From: Ziziphus jujuba
Taxonomy: Eukaryota; Streptophyta; Magnoliopsida; Rosales; Rhamnaceae
Assembly: GCF_031755915.1 (NCBI RefSeq)
Contig: NC_083379.1
Coordinates: forward strand, 12,137,501-12,201,500
DNA: 64,000 nucleotides
Reading direction: 5' to 3'
The stretch's first letter is position 1. Each line of letters starts with the position of its first letter. Below, piece after piece: positions 11,361 to 23,634 of this stretch. The position numbers and the translations under genes are program-made. Under the pieces are notes generated by a model. That model worked only from the letters and a program-made list of their open reading frames with translations. It did no database searches and had not been told where the DNA came from.

Positions 11361-12960
11361 TAGACGGCATGAGCTTTGACTTTCTTTGATTAGGAAACCT
11401 TTCTTTTCGTAAGTGCAACCAAACCAATTCTCCTGGGTCAAATACTATTACAACAAAATCTAGACATACATGCTCATTATGGTAAAAAGTACACTTTTTA
11501 AAGTTAGCAAACAATATTTCCCAAATTTTCAAATTACCACTAAGTAAAGCTCTCAACAATGCAGATAAAGTTCTATGCAATAAAGACATCTTTAAGTAAG
11601 TATCTTTAAAATTCATGGTCAGCAATGATTTCTTATTCATAATTACTTTATTAACATCACCAAAGCTAAGATAAAAATTTATATTTTTTCTTTCTTGTCT
11701 TCCTTTTCCTTTCTCACTCACGGCCATCTCACCTTCCTCACTCTCGGCTTTTGCACCAAATTTCTCACTCTTGGTTTTAATAAAATTTTTCCATAAAACC
11801 TGAGTATTAGAAGACTTACCTTGGACAGCAAGCTCACCTTTTCCCTCTTGATTGAATGGTAGTCCACTTGGAATTTCATTTGGGAAGACATCTCCAAATT
11901 CCTTCAAAAGAGAAATCATTGAACTTGGCAATTCAAGTTCTTCAAAGTTAGTTTGATCATTAAAATAATTTTCTTTATAAATCATGACCAGCAAAGGTTT
12001 TTTACACTCAATAACCTTATTACTATCCCCTAAACTCAAATAAAAGTTGCTACTTGACCTTTCTTTTCTTTCTTTTTCTTTTTCCCCCTTGGATTGGCAC
12101 AAACCTTCGGATTTCCCTTCCTTCTCCAAGATCTCGGGTTTGCCACTTTCTTTCCCCTCTCTTTCAGTTTTTCCTTGATCTTTCCACTCAATATGAGTCT
12201 TAGAAACCTTACCTTGATCAACAACCTCAATCTTACCTCCTTGAAAGGATGGTGAAGCCGTTGGTGCCATACTTGCTTTTTCCTTAAGCTTTTCGGCTTT
12301 TCTCCTTTGTTGCATTTGTAATTGGTCTTTGTAAACCTCTTTAGGAGATAATGGTTCCAGCTTGACCTTCTTCCCTTTAAACCTGAAAACAATACTATTT
12401 TCTCGACCAAAATGAGTAGCATCTTTATCAAATTGCCATGGCCTACCTAATAGTATATGTCCAGCAATCATGGGTACAATATCACATAAAACTACATCCT
12501 CATATCTACCTATATTAAATTTTACTTTGGCTTGTTTATTCACTTTTATTTCACCACCATCATTAAGCCATTGTAATCTATAAGGTTCTGGATGTTTAAT
12601 AGTTATTAAGCCTAATTTATCAACTACAATGTTACTAATTACATTTGTACAACTTCCACTATCAATAATCATACTACAAATCTTACCTTGAATTTCACAT
12701 CGGGTGTGGAAGATGTTCTCTCTTTGAATTTCATCCTCATCTTTGTATGCAGCAAGTACTTTCCTAGAAAGCAAGTTTAATTCAGCATTGGATGCTTGCA
12801 AGGTTTTGGGTTCATCCTCCAAGTCCTCCTCCTCTTGCTTGGCTTTATCCTCACTTTCTTCACTTTTCGATTCTAGCTCGTCATTGCCCTTTAACACCAT
12901 GATTCTTCTATTCGGGCATTGGCTATCAATGTGTCCTCCTCCCTGGCACTTAAAACACAC
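11026..12960 (-). pseudogene. Pol remnant: zinc knuckle, protease, scrambled RT/integrase pieces
   Basis: 644 codons are open from the first Met, and the frame continues upstream past 13079. Order in the protein: CCHC knuckle ([14 protein letters not shown]), acidic linker, retropepsin-like protease with active-site DSG at residues 100-102 and LLGRPW, then a K/E-rich linker duplicated around the motif NFYLSxGDxNKVI. The start of the RT region follows ([18 protein letters not shown]). After that come an integrase fragment ([19 protein letters not shown]), an RT fragment ([22 protein letters not shown]), and the integrase C-terminus ([22 protein letters not shown], then [20 protein letters not shown]). 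RT normally precedes integrase, so the order is wrong. The YxDD-type RT core and the integrase DDE core are absent. Not autonomous. Confidence 0.85.
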
Positions 12961-13079
12961 AACATTATGAGTTCTAGAAGGTTTAGGATCTAATTTTACC
13001 TCATTCTTTGGTGCTTGGACAGATTTGGTTCTAGTCTCCTTCCTTGGCCAGTTTGAACTTTCTTCTTTGACTTTCGGCT

Positions 13080-14081
13080 TTAGCTTGCTTTCATAGATGG
13101 GATTGTTCCTCCAGCCACTTGAATTGGACCTTCACTGTTGGAAACACCTTTAAACCATGAGCTTACACCTCTCCTCTTGAATTGGTGCTCAAGCTTAATG
13201 GCAACATGCAACATCTCCTCCAACTCCAAGTATTGTTGCAAATCTAGTTGGTTGGCTATCTCATGATTCAAACCACCAAGAAATCTTGCCATGGTTGCTT
13301 CTCTATCCTCATTCATGTTTAACCTCATCATAAGCATCTCCATCTCCTTGTAGTAATCCTCCACGGACATACTTCCTTGAGATAGGGATTGAAGCCTTTG
13401 ATGCAGCAACCTATGATAATGTGATGGCACGAACCGCTTCCTCATAGCTCCTTTCATTTGGCGCCATGTAGTGATCAAGTCATCACCAACTCTCCTTCGG
13501 GTGTTTTGCTCATTGGTCCACCATTGGAGTGCATAATGGCCAAACTCCATTGCTGCCAATTTCACCTTCTTAGCCTCTGAATAATTATGGCGGTCAAATA
13601 TCATCTCCATCTTTTCTTCCCACTCCAAATATGCTTCGGGGTCACTTTTTCCCATGAATGGTGGGATGTTGATCTTGATATTGCTAAGATTGTCATCTGT
13701 TTCTTCCCTCCTATATCTTCCATGGCCAGCTCTATCTTGGACAGCAAAAGTTTTGTTCATACCTTCCTCAAAGTCTCCACCGAATGGCTCCTCATTAAAT
13801 TCCTCTCTCGGTCTCTCGCGACCCCCTCGTCCTCGGCCTCGGCCTCCATGGAATTCTTGCCTATTTCTTGTATTTGGCATTCCTTGTGAGGCTTCTAGTC
13901 TTCCCACTCTTTGATTCACATGCTCAACTTGAACACTAACCCGCTGTATTGATTCCAAAACAGCTCTCATGTCCACTTGGTCTCCGCTCCCGTTAGCTCG
14001 GGCATCGCCATGGAATGCTACGGACTCCTCCTCATTGATCCTCAAGGGTGGCTCCCTTCTCCTCATCCTTGATTCTGTCAT
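13080..14081 (-). CDS. Retrotransposon gag protein
   Basis: 333 residues from the ATG at 14081, the likely start ([12 protein letters not shown]); the frame is open a little further upstream. It has an N-terminal charged region with an [14 protein letters not shown] patch, then the retrotransposon gag domain (motifs [56 protein letters not shown]). The frame stops at 13080, just before the linker to the zinc knuckle, which continues in another frame ([15 protein letters not shown] and onward). A 1-base indel has therefore probably split an originally single gag-pol frame. Gag normally forms the cytoplasmic particle in which the element is reverse transcribed. Confidence 0.85.
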   Translation of the reverse strand: MTESRMRRREPPLRINEEESVAFHGDARANGSGDQVDMRAVLESIQRVSVQVEHVNQRVGRLEASQGMPNTRNRQEFHGGRGRGRGGRERPREEFNEEPFGGDFEEGMNKTFAVQDRAGHGRYRREETDDNLSNIKINIPPFMGKSDPEAYLEWEEKMEMIFDRHNYSEAKKVKLAAMEFGHYALQWWTNEQNTRRRVGDDLITTWRQMKGAMRKRFVPSHYHRLLHQRLQSLSQGSMSVEDYYKEMEMLMMRLNMNEDREATMARFLGGLNHEIANQLDLQQYLELEEMLHVAIKLEHQFKRRGVSSWFKGVSNSEGPIQVAGGTIPSMKAS

Positions 14082-14111
14082 ATTAGTATAATAATGCAAT
14101 AGAAATAACAT

Positions 14112-15267
14112 AGGACCTGACCAATTTCACTCCCTTACGTGTTTCACTCAAATAAGGACTCGACACTCGTGTTTGCACACTTGTTTCGGCTTTTACCCTC
14201 TTTTAGGCTTACACACTCTTGCCTTTTTCCACTCAATGGAGTATCTCAAAGTTCTAATTAAAACACCCAAAAACAGCAATTAGATCACTAGTATGTTTTA
14301 ATTAAACTTATCAACAAAACAGAAGCAAAAAGTAGGCAATACCGAAAGAATCCAACAAATCCTAATTTTTTTCGGCTTTCTAGACAAGAAAACACAAAAT
14401 AATGGGAAAACGTTGGAATTTTTGAAAACTGCACCAGATGGTCATAGATTATGAGTTTAAGAATAAAATTCTAGAAAAAGAAATTCAAATACGAACAAGA
14501 ATCAAATTGAACAAAAATATAGAATAGTTGTTGGTTGTTGTTCTTGTAATTCAAGTTTTGTATCAAATCCTTTAACTAATTTTAATCCAAATAATCTAAG
14601 CACCCAAAATCCAAATATCCAGCAGCAAAAATAATTCTCCAGCAACTCAAATATTGAATAAATAATCAAAAAAACAGCAGCTCCATCAAATTTCCAGCAA
14701 ACAAATCAAACTCCAACAGACCGAAATATTTTTTTTTTCTTCTTTTTTTTTTTTTTTATTCGGCTTTACCTTCTCTTTTTTTTTTTTTTTCTTTTTTTTC
14801 ACTCATAGAACATAAACAACTGCAGTAGCAAGAATAATTACCAAAATTGCAATTCCAACTCCAAAACAAACACCAAACCCGTGACCTCCAAATAAACAAA
14901 ATGTGCAGTTTTTTTTTTTTTTTTTAAATGTTGCCGCAAACTTCTTTTTTTTTTTCTTTCTTGTTTTCTTTTTTTTTTTTTTTGAATATATGAATGCAAA
15001 TATTTAAGACTAAAACAGCAAAGAAAAATCAACAAAAACCAAATTAAAAAGAACAATGATAAAAGACAACCAACAAACTAGGAAACAAAAATACGATAAA
15101 ACTAGGAAATCCTAATTCAATTAGGAATGAATTTTTTTTTGTTTTTTTTTTTTTTAAGATGCTGAACGTGTATAGGATGGATGCAACCTTAACCTAATGC
15201 TAAAATTGCAGAATAACAGAAAAAAAAATAAAGCAAATAAAGATAGATCAAACCTGAACAAAATTTA
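14112..15267 (-). other. Retrotransposon 5' leader
   Basis: Between the PBS and gag. On the minus strand it is purine-rich, with many A and GA runs (14731-15145 on the plus strand shows long T runs). No coding sequence seen. Confidence 0.7.
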
Positions 15268-15279
15268 GCTCTGATACCA
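15268..15279 (-). promoter_or_regulatory. Primer-binding site for initiator tRNA-Met
   Basis: Minus-strand TGGTATCAGAGC, complementary to the 3' end of plant initiator tRNA-Met, two bases inside the 5' LTR. This fixes the orientation and the inner LTR border. Confidence 0.9.
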
Positions 15280-15281
15280 AA

Positions 15282-16418
15282 TGATACGAACCTAGGACGA
15301 CCTGCTCCTAAACCCGTATTATATTAGCCTGGATCTTAATTAAGTTCAAGTTCTAATGGATTGGACCTCAACCCCTAACCAACCTGTGGTTAGAAACCTT
15401 GGTATAATGTAGACGCCACAATAGGGGATGGAAAACCTATTGATAAGTCAAGCTAAAACAACCAATTCTCTAATGGTGTTTTAGGTGTTCTCAAAGAACA
15501 AAGAGATAATTAATCTTACAAGTATTTTCTTAATCAAATCAAAGTTGTATTCATATTGAAAAATAAGCCTTTAAATAGGCTTTGAAAGAAACAAAGTAAA
15601 CCCTAAAAACCCTAGGTAAAACAGGCCACATAATAAAGAATTCTATGGTGGCCGAAATTCTCACTTCTTTCCTAATCTAATTTGGATTAATTAATTCCTT
15701 TATTTTGAATTAGGAATTAATTAATTTACAATGAAAATAACAAAATAATAACTTTCCTAAACTTATTTTTCCAGAAAATAAATAAATAAAAACTAAAAAG
15801 TAATGGTAATTTCCTAAAACAAAAAGTAGAATCAAATTAGGAAACTATAATACTAGCTTTTTGACTAAGTTGACTTTGACTAATCTTTGACCAAATTGAG
15901 CTCCAAATCAGCTTCTAGATGCTTTGTAGGATGCCAAATAAACTGAATATGAAGGCCCACACGTTGCCCATGCTTGGAAAAATAAGAAAAGGCTAATACA
16001 GTAAAATACAGTAAAGCCAGCAAGCAATACAGCAAATTCGGCCAAATTGTTGAAGCTGTCGGTACAAGCCCTTTTTGATTGCATTTGAGGCTGCTTTAAC
16101 TTGATTCCATGACCTATTAGGCATATGTATTGAACCCATAAAGCATTGGAACCATTTCATGCTCCCCGGACTCCAAAAATGTACTAAAACCGTCACCCAG
16201 GTCCGTATCGGCTTCCACCACTTGGATGCTTCGAATAGGCTTTGTATCTGCAAGTATGGACAAGCTCTATTGAGATTGATTACCCTCTGTATAAATACTC
16301 CCAGGTTGCCCTTAAATCTCTTAATTTGAGCTCTTTTGATTGGCCTAGTCTTCATCCGTGTCGAGTCAGCACCCCAGCGGGTTATCGGTTGAGCGGTCTC
16401 GGGCGGAATCACATCATT
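15282..16418 (-). repeat. Right direct repeat: 5' LTR plus displaced pol 3' end
   Basis: Second copy of the 1,137 bp repeat. Homology to the left copy stops abruptly after ATCACATCATT at 16418, and the flank (ACCTTGGACTAGCTC) belongs to the carrier element. A substitution, TAC to TGC on the plus strand, removes the pol stop codon here relative to the left copies. Confidence 0.85.
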
Positions 16419-17410
16419 ACCTTGGACTAGCTCACACCAACTTATTTTCCACCATTTCCAAGATTCAGAACTTAGATTCCTCATACTAGCTCGCACCAAG
16501 TTTGCCAAGATTCTAAATTGCACCAATTGCACTAGCTTGAACTAACTCGCACCAGCTTATGTTCCACCATTTCAGAGAGTAGCCGGCGGAGTTTGAGTTA
16601 TGTTCCACCATTTCGAAGACAAGACAAGATTTAAAAGATAATTCATCATAACCCGTTAAAAGAAAAAATTTACAAGTAACACCTTTAAACTTCATAGAAG
16701 TTACATTGATGCTAATAAAATTTATATAAAGTCCAGAAATAAAGAACGCATGGACTAAAAATCCAACAAATAATTAAAAAGGAAAAAAGTTATAATGAAA
16801 GCTAGGAATCAAGTTTGTCAAGAAAACAATTCATCCTACCAGAAACAATGAAAAGCAAGCTTCCTATTTTGTTTACCAAACCCCCAAAAGCAAAATTAAA
16901 CTTTAAAGATAAAATAACAATATCTCTGTTTCTGTTCTTGTTTTTCTATGTATATTAATTCCTACAGCTATGAATCAAACAAACGGAGCAATGACTCTAT
17001 CTTCAGCTGCCAAGATAATAGGAGAAAAATGGGTTAAAAAAAAAAACTAAAAAGAAAAGAAAAGAAATTAATAAATCTTTTCAATGATTGTAATTACTAA
17101 ACTACATCTTTGCTTTCTGCCAAAACACTTCAAAATTTGTTAAATGATGAAAATGCCAAAAACAAAACACATGAAAGTAATATTTCATAAATTGGCAAGG
17201 GAGTCAATATACACAGATACATACAATATTGGTTTTAGCTAAAATCTAGAGTTTTAATCTTGAGTATGTGAGATCTCATCAATGGCCACTGGAGATGGTG
17301 GTGGCTCAATGTTGCATGCGAGCTGGAGGTGGTGCTAGCTCAACGTTCTCTGGCACGGTGGGTGGAAGTGTGGAAAGCACAGATGAAGAGGAGAAGAGAA
17401 GAGAAAGGTA
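16419..17410. other. Interior of the long-TIR element
   Basis: Contains degenerate repeats of a motif like ACTAGCTCRCACCA (about 16428, 16485, 16530). One of these, followed by TTTGCCAA, also sits immediately left of the retrotransposon at about 9466-9504, showing that both flanks belong to the same host element. No gene recognised. Confidence 0.55.
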
Positions 17411-17567
17411 AAGGTGCGAGGGGGAGAAGGGGGGCAAAAATTCACATGTGAAAGCCAGCTTCAATCTGGGCCATTCCTACCATATGTGCACATCCAACGG
17501 ATGCCATTTTTATCACATTTTTTGTCTGCATGGCTTGTGTGAGGTCGGTCCCTATCCAAGCCTCACT
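17411..17567 (-). repeat. Right terminal inverted repeat
   Basis: Inverted partner of 9293-9441. It ends CCTCACT at 17567, matching AGTGAG at 9293. Confidence 0.75.
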
Positions 17568-19536
17568 ACATCCTAATAACATGTCCAAGAATATGGTACC
17601 CTTTTCTCAATACATAATAAAACTAATAACTGACGCTTCTGTTATAGAATAATTTTTGCAATTTTGTGTGCTTTTTTATATCCTCTCATGTTCGTCCTTT
17701 AAAATGTAAAATACATTTGCATTAGGAAAAATTAAGACATCGGTTGTCCAAGGAAGAAGCAGAAGTCGACAAGGAATTAGTAAGTCGATGGCATTTCACC
17801 CATGGATTCCATTTGGTCCAAGGGAAAATTAATGAAGCATAGAATGGAAGATTATACTGTGGCACAAAATAGGAACGCAAATGGTTATGAGTTAGAATAA
17901 TGTACAATTTTAGATGGTCACTTACATGGTGATGTTGCAGAATACCTACAAAGCCATCTATTTGACAATATATACTATAAGTGAGGTAAGGGCATTCAAA
18001 AGTATCTTTATGTACGTTTATATTCTACACTATGTATTGAGCTGAAAAACTTTTGTTGTTCTTCTACAATGTCTAATGAGTAAGCCTGCGATTTCTGCAC
18101 AAACCCAAAAAAGGCCATCAAAAGAGCATATAAGGCTAGATGATAACATTTTGGAGACAGGTGGTTGGCTCTCAAGGAGGCTCTACTGTAGATCATGAGC
18201 CACTGAAGGAGAAAGAGCTTGTCAAGAGCAGAGGTGGATTTGTGTCCAAAGGTACCAGGTGTAATATTTCCAACTTTTGCTTCTGAACATTATGGGGAAA
18301 ACTGGTTTTCCTATGGTATTACCACTTAATAAAAGTTTTGGTTTCGGTATACATAGAATTCTATTTCTTTCCTTGGAAGATATGTTTTGACAGTAGAGTT
18401 GGACTTTTAGGACATTATTTATAGTTCTCCTCAGTGTCTTCCATGTGGAAGGATGCATTATGTATATGTTAAACTTTAAAACAAGAATTCAATATTACAA
18501 TCTTTTTCCTCCACTCCATTTTTTTTTTTGGGTTATTTTTATTTATTTATTTATTTTTTATTCCCAAGTGACAAAATGGAGTTACTTCTATGATTCTTGC
18601 TCTGTTTTCTGCTTTGGCGAGGGCATCCGTCAAAATTGAAAGAGCACATTACATCAGAACCATATGTTAACCAGGGTAGAAAGTACCGACAGGGATAGAA
18701 AATTCATTATTTTGGCAAGTGATGGCCCGTGAAAAGTAAGATATATTGCAGTTTTCTTTATTTAATAAAGATTTTAGCCCTTGATTTGAAGTATACATTA
18801 TTTTTGGATATTACAGAACAGAAAAACCTACTATTGTGAATTTGTAATGAAATTCAATGAGTTAAAAGAACCAGGACCATATGAGAATATTGTGCACAGA
18901 TATCTATATATGTATATATACACACTATATTTATGTATATATATTACATAAGTTCAATTTCTTCCACAATATGGCTAAGAGGAATAATATCTATGAAAAA
19001 AAAATATATATATATTATTGGAATTTATTAAGCATACTATATTGTGATAACTTGGGAGTCACTGATCTCATTGTCGAAGGGGGAAATGGAATTGATTTTC
19101 CCTGACCCTAAATCAGTATATAAGTAGCTAACAAAAAAGTGCATAATCAAGCATGTGAAAGCAAGTGTTTTTGGTATAATTTTGCATCAAAAACTTAAAT
19201 AGGAGAATACAAGTATGTAATTACCTGGTTATCCATCCAGCTAAGCTTTTGTCCTAAAGGTTGAAGTGAAATAAAATTGAAACAAATTAATAAAGGTTCA
19301 GTTTACATGCATATCAATGGGAGATCGGAAGATACTAATTATCGATCCCTTTGTGCTTAATTTATGCTGGTGATCTCGAACGAAGAGGCATTAGATTGTA
19401 ATGGAAAAATAGATGATAGCTCAAGCCGCATATGAGAAGTTAACTAGGGAAGGTTTTTCTAGAGAAATCTACGATGATATATCTTGTGTGGTTTGAATTT
19501 TTCACCAAATCAATCCTCAGCTTTCTGGAGATTATG

Positions 19537-19616
19537 TACATGTATATATATATGTATATATATATTTATATATATATACACGACTTCGGCTATGTGCCCC
19601 CGAAGACTCTGTACGA

Positions 19617-19656
<40 letters not shown>
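19537..19656 (+). repeat. Compound (TA)n/(GT)n microsatellite
   Basis: (TA)n stretches at about 19542-19578 and 19617-19630 run into an uninterrupted (GT)13 at 19631-19656. The non-repetitive island between them contains CTTCGG and CCGAAG arms, a short possible stem. Confidence 0.9.
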
Positions 19657-21170
19657 CAGTTCATATGTGTAATTTCAGCAGAGCATGCGGTTAATTATCT
19701 GTTGTATATGGTCCAATTTATTGTACCCCCAATAGCAACTTAAAATTTGTTGAACGAAAATTTCCAAAAAAGCTAGTCAAGGATAATTCAAAAATAAAAA
19801 ATGGCAGAATATTATAAATGTTTACTTCAAGACGAAGTCATATAAGGCTCTTGTTGTTCTTGTGTTTTGTTAGCCATGGATACTTTCGTATTTAATAAAC
19901 ACGTATTCTTAAAAAAAAAAAAAAAAAAATTTAATACTCTTCTACATTTCATAATATAATTATTTTTAAATCAACTCAAGCAGGCAAGGAACGATAACAT
20001 ATCCTCTCCTTGACATCCGACCCCAAGCAAAAAAAAAGAAAAAAAAAGAAAAAAAAAAAGAAAGAAACAGAGAAAAATATGCATCTTCGACCAAAACCAA
20101 CTAGAAAGTTGGTGGAAATTTCATTGTGATGGTGTAATTGATAAGACAGTTTCGTCCATAAGTAAACATTTCAAAGTCAAATTAAATGCATTTCTCCGTC
20201 TAATTAACCAAAACTTGCACTCATCTTCAACCAAAACCAATAAGAAATCAAGTATGTTAAAAAATAAATAGCTATGTATATGGAATATTCAACCAAGTAC
20301 ATTTTACAGACTTGGCCCAATGGTAAAACCTAAACTGTTCCTTAGAAAGGAATGATGAAATGTTATGAAATATACAAGTTCTATCAAATGTTATGAAAGA
20401 AAAAAGAAAAAGAAACAGTGTAGTTTCAAAGTTACAATTGCGCATTTGTTCAAAATACTTCCGATGTCTATGATCTGATAGTTAAAACAAAGACGAAGAC
20501 TTGCAATGCACAGTATTTATTTCTCTGAAGAATAGAACAAAATAAACAGAAGAAAATTATAAAAAGGAAGACAACAAGAACTAAACAAATACAGTGGTGA
20601 CATGCATGTCTTGAAAGTCTTGAAAGAGAGGCGCCTCAGAACATTTACAAGAAAATATTTTTATATACCACTGATATTCCTATGGTGTGGTATCACATTC
20701 CACTTATAATCAAACAAAAAATACTTTCTAGGTTACGTTTTGCAGATTTTATTTTATTATTATGTAACATTGCAAATGATTATAGGTCTTTTAAATTTAA
20801 GGGCTAGAAGATGATGACTGGTGTCATTGTTTTATATAAGATGCCCCATCTGATACATAAATGACTTGATAGAAAGACCGTTGGTCAGTAATCTCCCATG
20901 TCTACAATCTTTACCATTTCGAATTCTCCCTTGCGGTTGATGTTTCATAATTTTAATTTGAGGTACAATTAATTTGTTCTTTATTCATTAAATTTTGTTA
21001 ATTTAAATCCAATACCTCTCGGTTCTTAAATATAGTACAGACGAACTTACCACTAAACTGAATTTTCATCCCGTTTTAGCATACTTAATTCAGTGGCAAA
21101 ACCACTTGTTTACTTGTTATTGTTTGTTATTGTCATTATTATTTTTTTTATTTAAAGAAAAAATAAACCA

Positions 21171-21500
21171 TTATGAGAAGCTAGACCTAGCTAATTTTGA
21201 TTAGAATTTCTTTTGGACCTTTAAAGTTCTTTTAAAAAATAATTGGATAAAAATTTAAAAATTGTAGCATCCTTTAAAATGTCCACCAAAATATGATGTC
21301 ATTTGTACCGTACGTGGTAATAAAGAAATAGCACACCTTTATGAGAAGCTAGATTTCGCTAATTTTGACTAGAAATTATTTTGAACATTTAAACTTTGAA
21401 GTTCTTTCAAGAAATAATTGGATAGAACTTTAAAAATTGGAGCATCTTTTAAAACATCCACTACAATATGGAGTCAATTGTACCGTAAGTGGTATACGGT
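21171..21500 (+). repeat. Two tandem copies of a ~168 bp dispersed repeat
   Basis: Copies at about 21171-21325 and 21339-21497 both start TTATGAGAAGCTAGA and contain AATTGGATA and a GTCCAC/ATCCAC box, ending ACGTGGTA/AAGTGGTA. A third, partial copy lies at 9201-9285. No coding potential. Class unknown. Confidence 0.75.
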
Positions 21501-23634
21501 TCCGTTTTGATCTCATTAGTCATTACATCTAATACATACCAATAAACTTACATAAATATGGTAACTGCATTACAAATTCAACATAAATTATTCAGTTTTT
21601 ACTCTGATACACCAAGTTACATTTGAGGTGCACCTCTCAAACATAAAATTACATTTGAGGTGCATATTTAACAAAAGAAATTTTTTTTTAAAAGAAAATA
21701 AAAACTAAAAGTTAGCATATATATAAAGTTTGATCAACTTGAGAGCATCTCTAATAGTAAATGCAGTTTGCTCTCTAAATTAACATTTTTAAATTTAATT
21801 GGCATAAATGGAAAATTAATTTTAAAATTATTCTCTAATAATAATGTGCATCAAAGATATTTTTGGCTATTCATTAAGTATATCATTTATTAATGTATTA
21901 CCTTTTTAGGAAAAATTTTGCTTTGTAGAAAATTGAATAATGTCTAACAAAACTTCTAGAATTAGGTATATACATTTACAATATTTAGATTACATTAGCT
22001 TTTATATTTATTTTAGACATTAACATTAAAGAATAATTTTTTTTAAAAAAAAAATACTGTTTATGTTGCTTATGTAACATGTTCATTCACAATTCATATT
22101 TTGATTGGAGATGCTTTGATTAACTGGGAATAGTCAAACATATATGGTCAATACTCTTCTTTTATTTAATTATGTAGGCAGTAAGCTATAGTTTTTCATA
22201 AAATTAGGATTCAATTTTGTTCTAAAAAAAGTCTTTTGTTCTTAGATAATGTTTGTTGGAAAGTCGTGTGATTTTTAAGAAAATTGTTTTTGGCAAAGCT
22301 TAAAAATAACTTGTGTTTGAAAAGTTTCATAGAAAAGATTCAAATCTTCAAAAGAACTTTACTTGAATTGATATTAGTAGCTCGTATTTTGGCCAATTTT
22401 CATATTCTACCTTCCAATTTAAAATGTATTAATTTGAACCTTCAATTTCCAAATGATTCTACAATAGCCAATCCCCACAACTGATAAATGGAAGAATGGA
22501 TGGAGTCGTTTATATACGTAACGCGTACCACCTTTTTGTGAAGTTGAAGAAAGCATAAGCCCTAATTTTGGAAGCAATGAATTCTTACTTGAAAGAAGAA
22601 TAAGAAAAATGATAAATTTCATTTAGACCATTTAGTTTTGTCATGATTTCATTTAATATCCATATTCTTGGAAAATCATCATTAAGGTTTTTCTAGTTTT
22701 CTATATCCATTAGAACAGATCCATGTTCATTTTTTTACCAGTTAAAGCAAGGGGAGATTAAAAATCAATATTTTATGTATGATTTAATAATATTATTAAA
22801 ATACAATTTTGGCTTTTAATTAACTATTAAAATTAATTGATAAAAGTGAAGTTAATGATGATTTTTCAAAACTGTGAGTCTAATTGCAATTAGGACAATA
22901 AAGGAGTTTAAATGGAATGTTATTGTTTGACAAAAGTCTTTGTTCTTTTATTTCTAGAATGTATGTTTTTGGTAGAAAGTCAGTTTGAATTTTTCAAAAA
23001 TTTTTTTCTGGCTTTAAAAATCTTTAAAAACAACTTATGTAACAATTACTTAGAAGAGTTTGAAGTCTTCAAAAGGACTTTTACTTTAACTCGCTAATAA
23101 AGATGTATTTTTCCATACCAAGCTCATCTCAAAATAAGATAAATAACAAAATATATATTTGTTTGAAGAAAAGGGGAACTGTTTTGAACTTAAAGAGCAA
23201 AATTCATAATGCATTTTATTCTTTTCTGTCCCCTTAATGGAAAAAATAAATGTGATAACTATTAAATCAAAGATTTTTTTGTAATAGCCCAATACACTTA
23301 TATGAGATATTGTCCGTTTTGGATCCAGCCGTACTGTTTTATCAAAACGCGTCTCAAGATAAATGTATTCACATCCTCTTTTAAAGCATACTTCATTTTC
23401 TTTTCCAACTGATATGGAACTTCACATTTTTACATAGAATTTTCAACCTTAACTTAAAATACATAATGTAACGTTTATTTATCTTCTTGTGCATACATAA
23501 AGGCCAAGAGGAAGAGGCAGGCCTTAACTGAAACACATGTGCGAAAACTGACCCAAAAAAAAAAAAAAACTATAATTATTAAGGCACAGCTTTAACTGAA
23601 ATACAACCAAACATGACTGAAATCACGCCATCCC

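Larger units (their letters stand above)
9505..16418 (-). mobile_element. Degenerate Ty3/gypsy-type LTR retrotransposon, rearranged
   Basis: The element lies on the minus strand. Direct repeats at 9505-10641 and 15282-16418 (1,137 bp each, no length difference seen) include its LTRs, whose inner 3' end reads CGTATCA. A primer-binding site complementary to initiator tRNA-Met lies beside the right LTR. Gag, a CCHC zinc knuckle and a retropepsin domain follow in the usual order, but most of reverse transcriptase, RNase H and integrase is missing or scrambled. The repeats contain the pol 3' end as well as LTR, so a piece of pol lies outside the 5' LTR. That points to recombination between tandem copies. 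Ty3/gypsy is inferred from the protein motifs. Confidence 0.85.
9293..17567. mobile_element. Long-TIR DNA element (Mutator-like class likely) hosting a nested retrotransposon
   Basis: The two ends are inverted copies of each other: 9293-9441 reads AGTGAGTCTAAGATAGGG inward, and the reverse complement of 17411-17567 begins AGTGAGGCTTGGATAGGG. They stay similar through CCGACCTCACACAA and TGTGAATTTTTGCCCCCC, then fade. Long TIRs of this size suggest a Mutator-like element, but I find no transposase and no clear 9 bp target duplication (ATTATATAC on the left, ACATCCTAA on the right). The family is therefore tentative. Without the inserted retrotransposon only about 1.2 kb of the element's own interior remains (9442-9504 and 16419-17410). 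Confidence 0.65.
17568..23634. other. AT-rich intergenic DNA
   Basis: No gene recognised. It contains a segment at 17568-17835 with a related copy at 29757-29998, and AT-type microsatellites around 18900-19010. There are also A-rich runs near 19910 and 20030, and a duplicated repeat at 21171-21500. The short frames here have no recognisable protein motifs. Confidence 0.6.
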
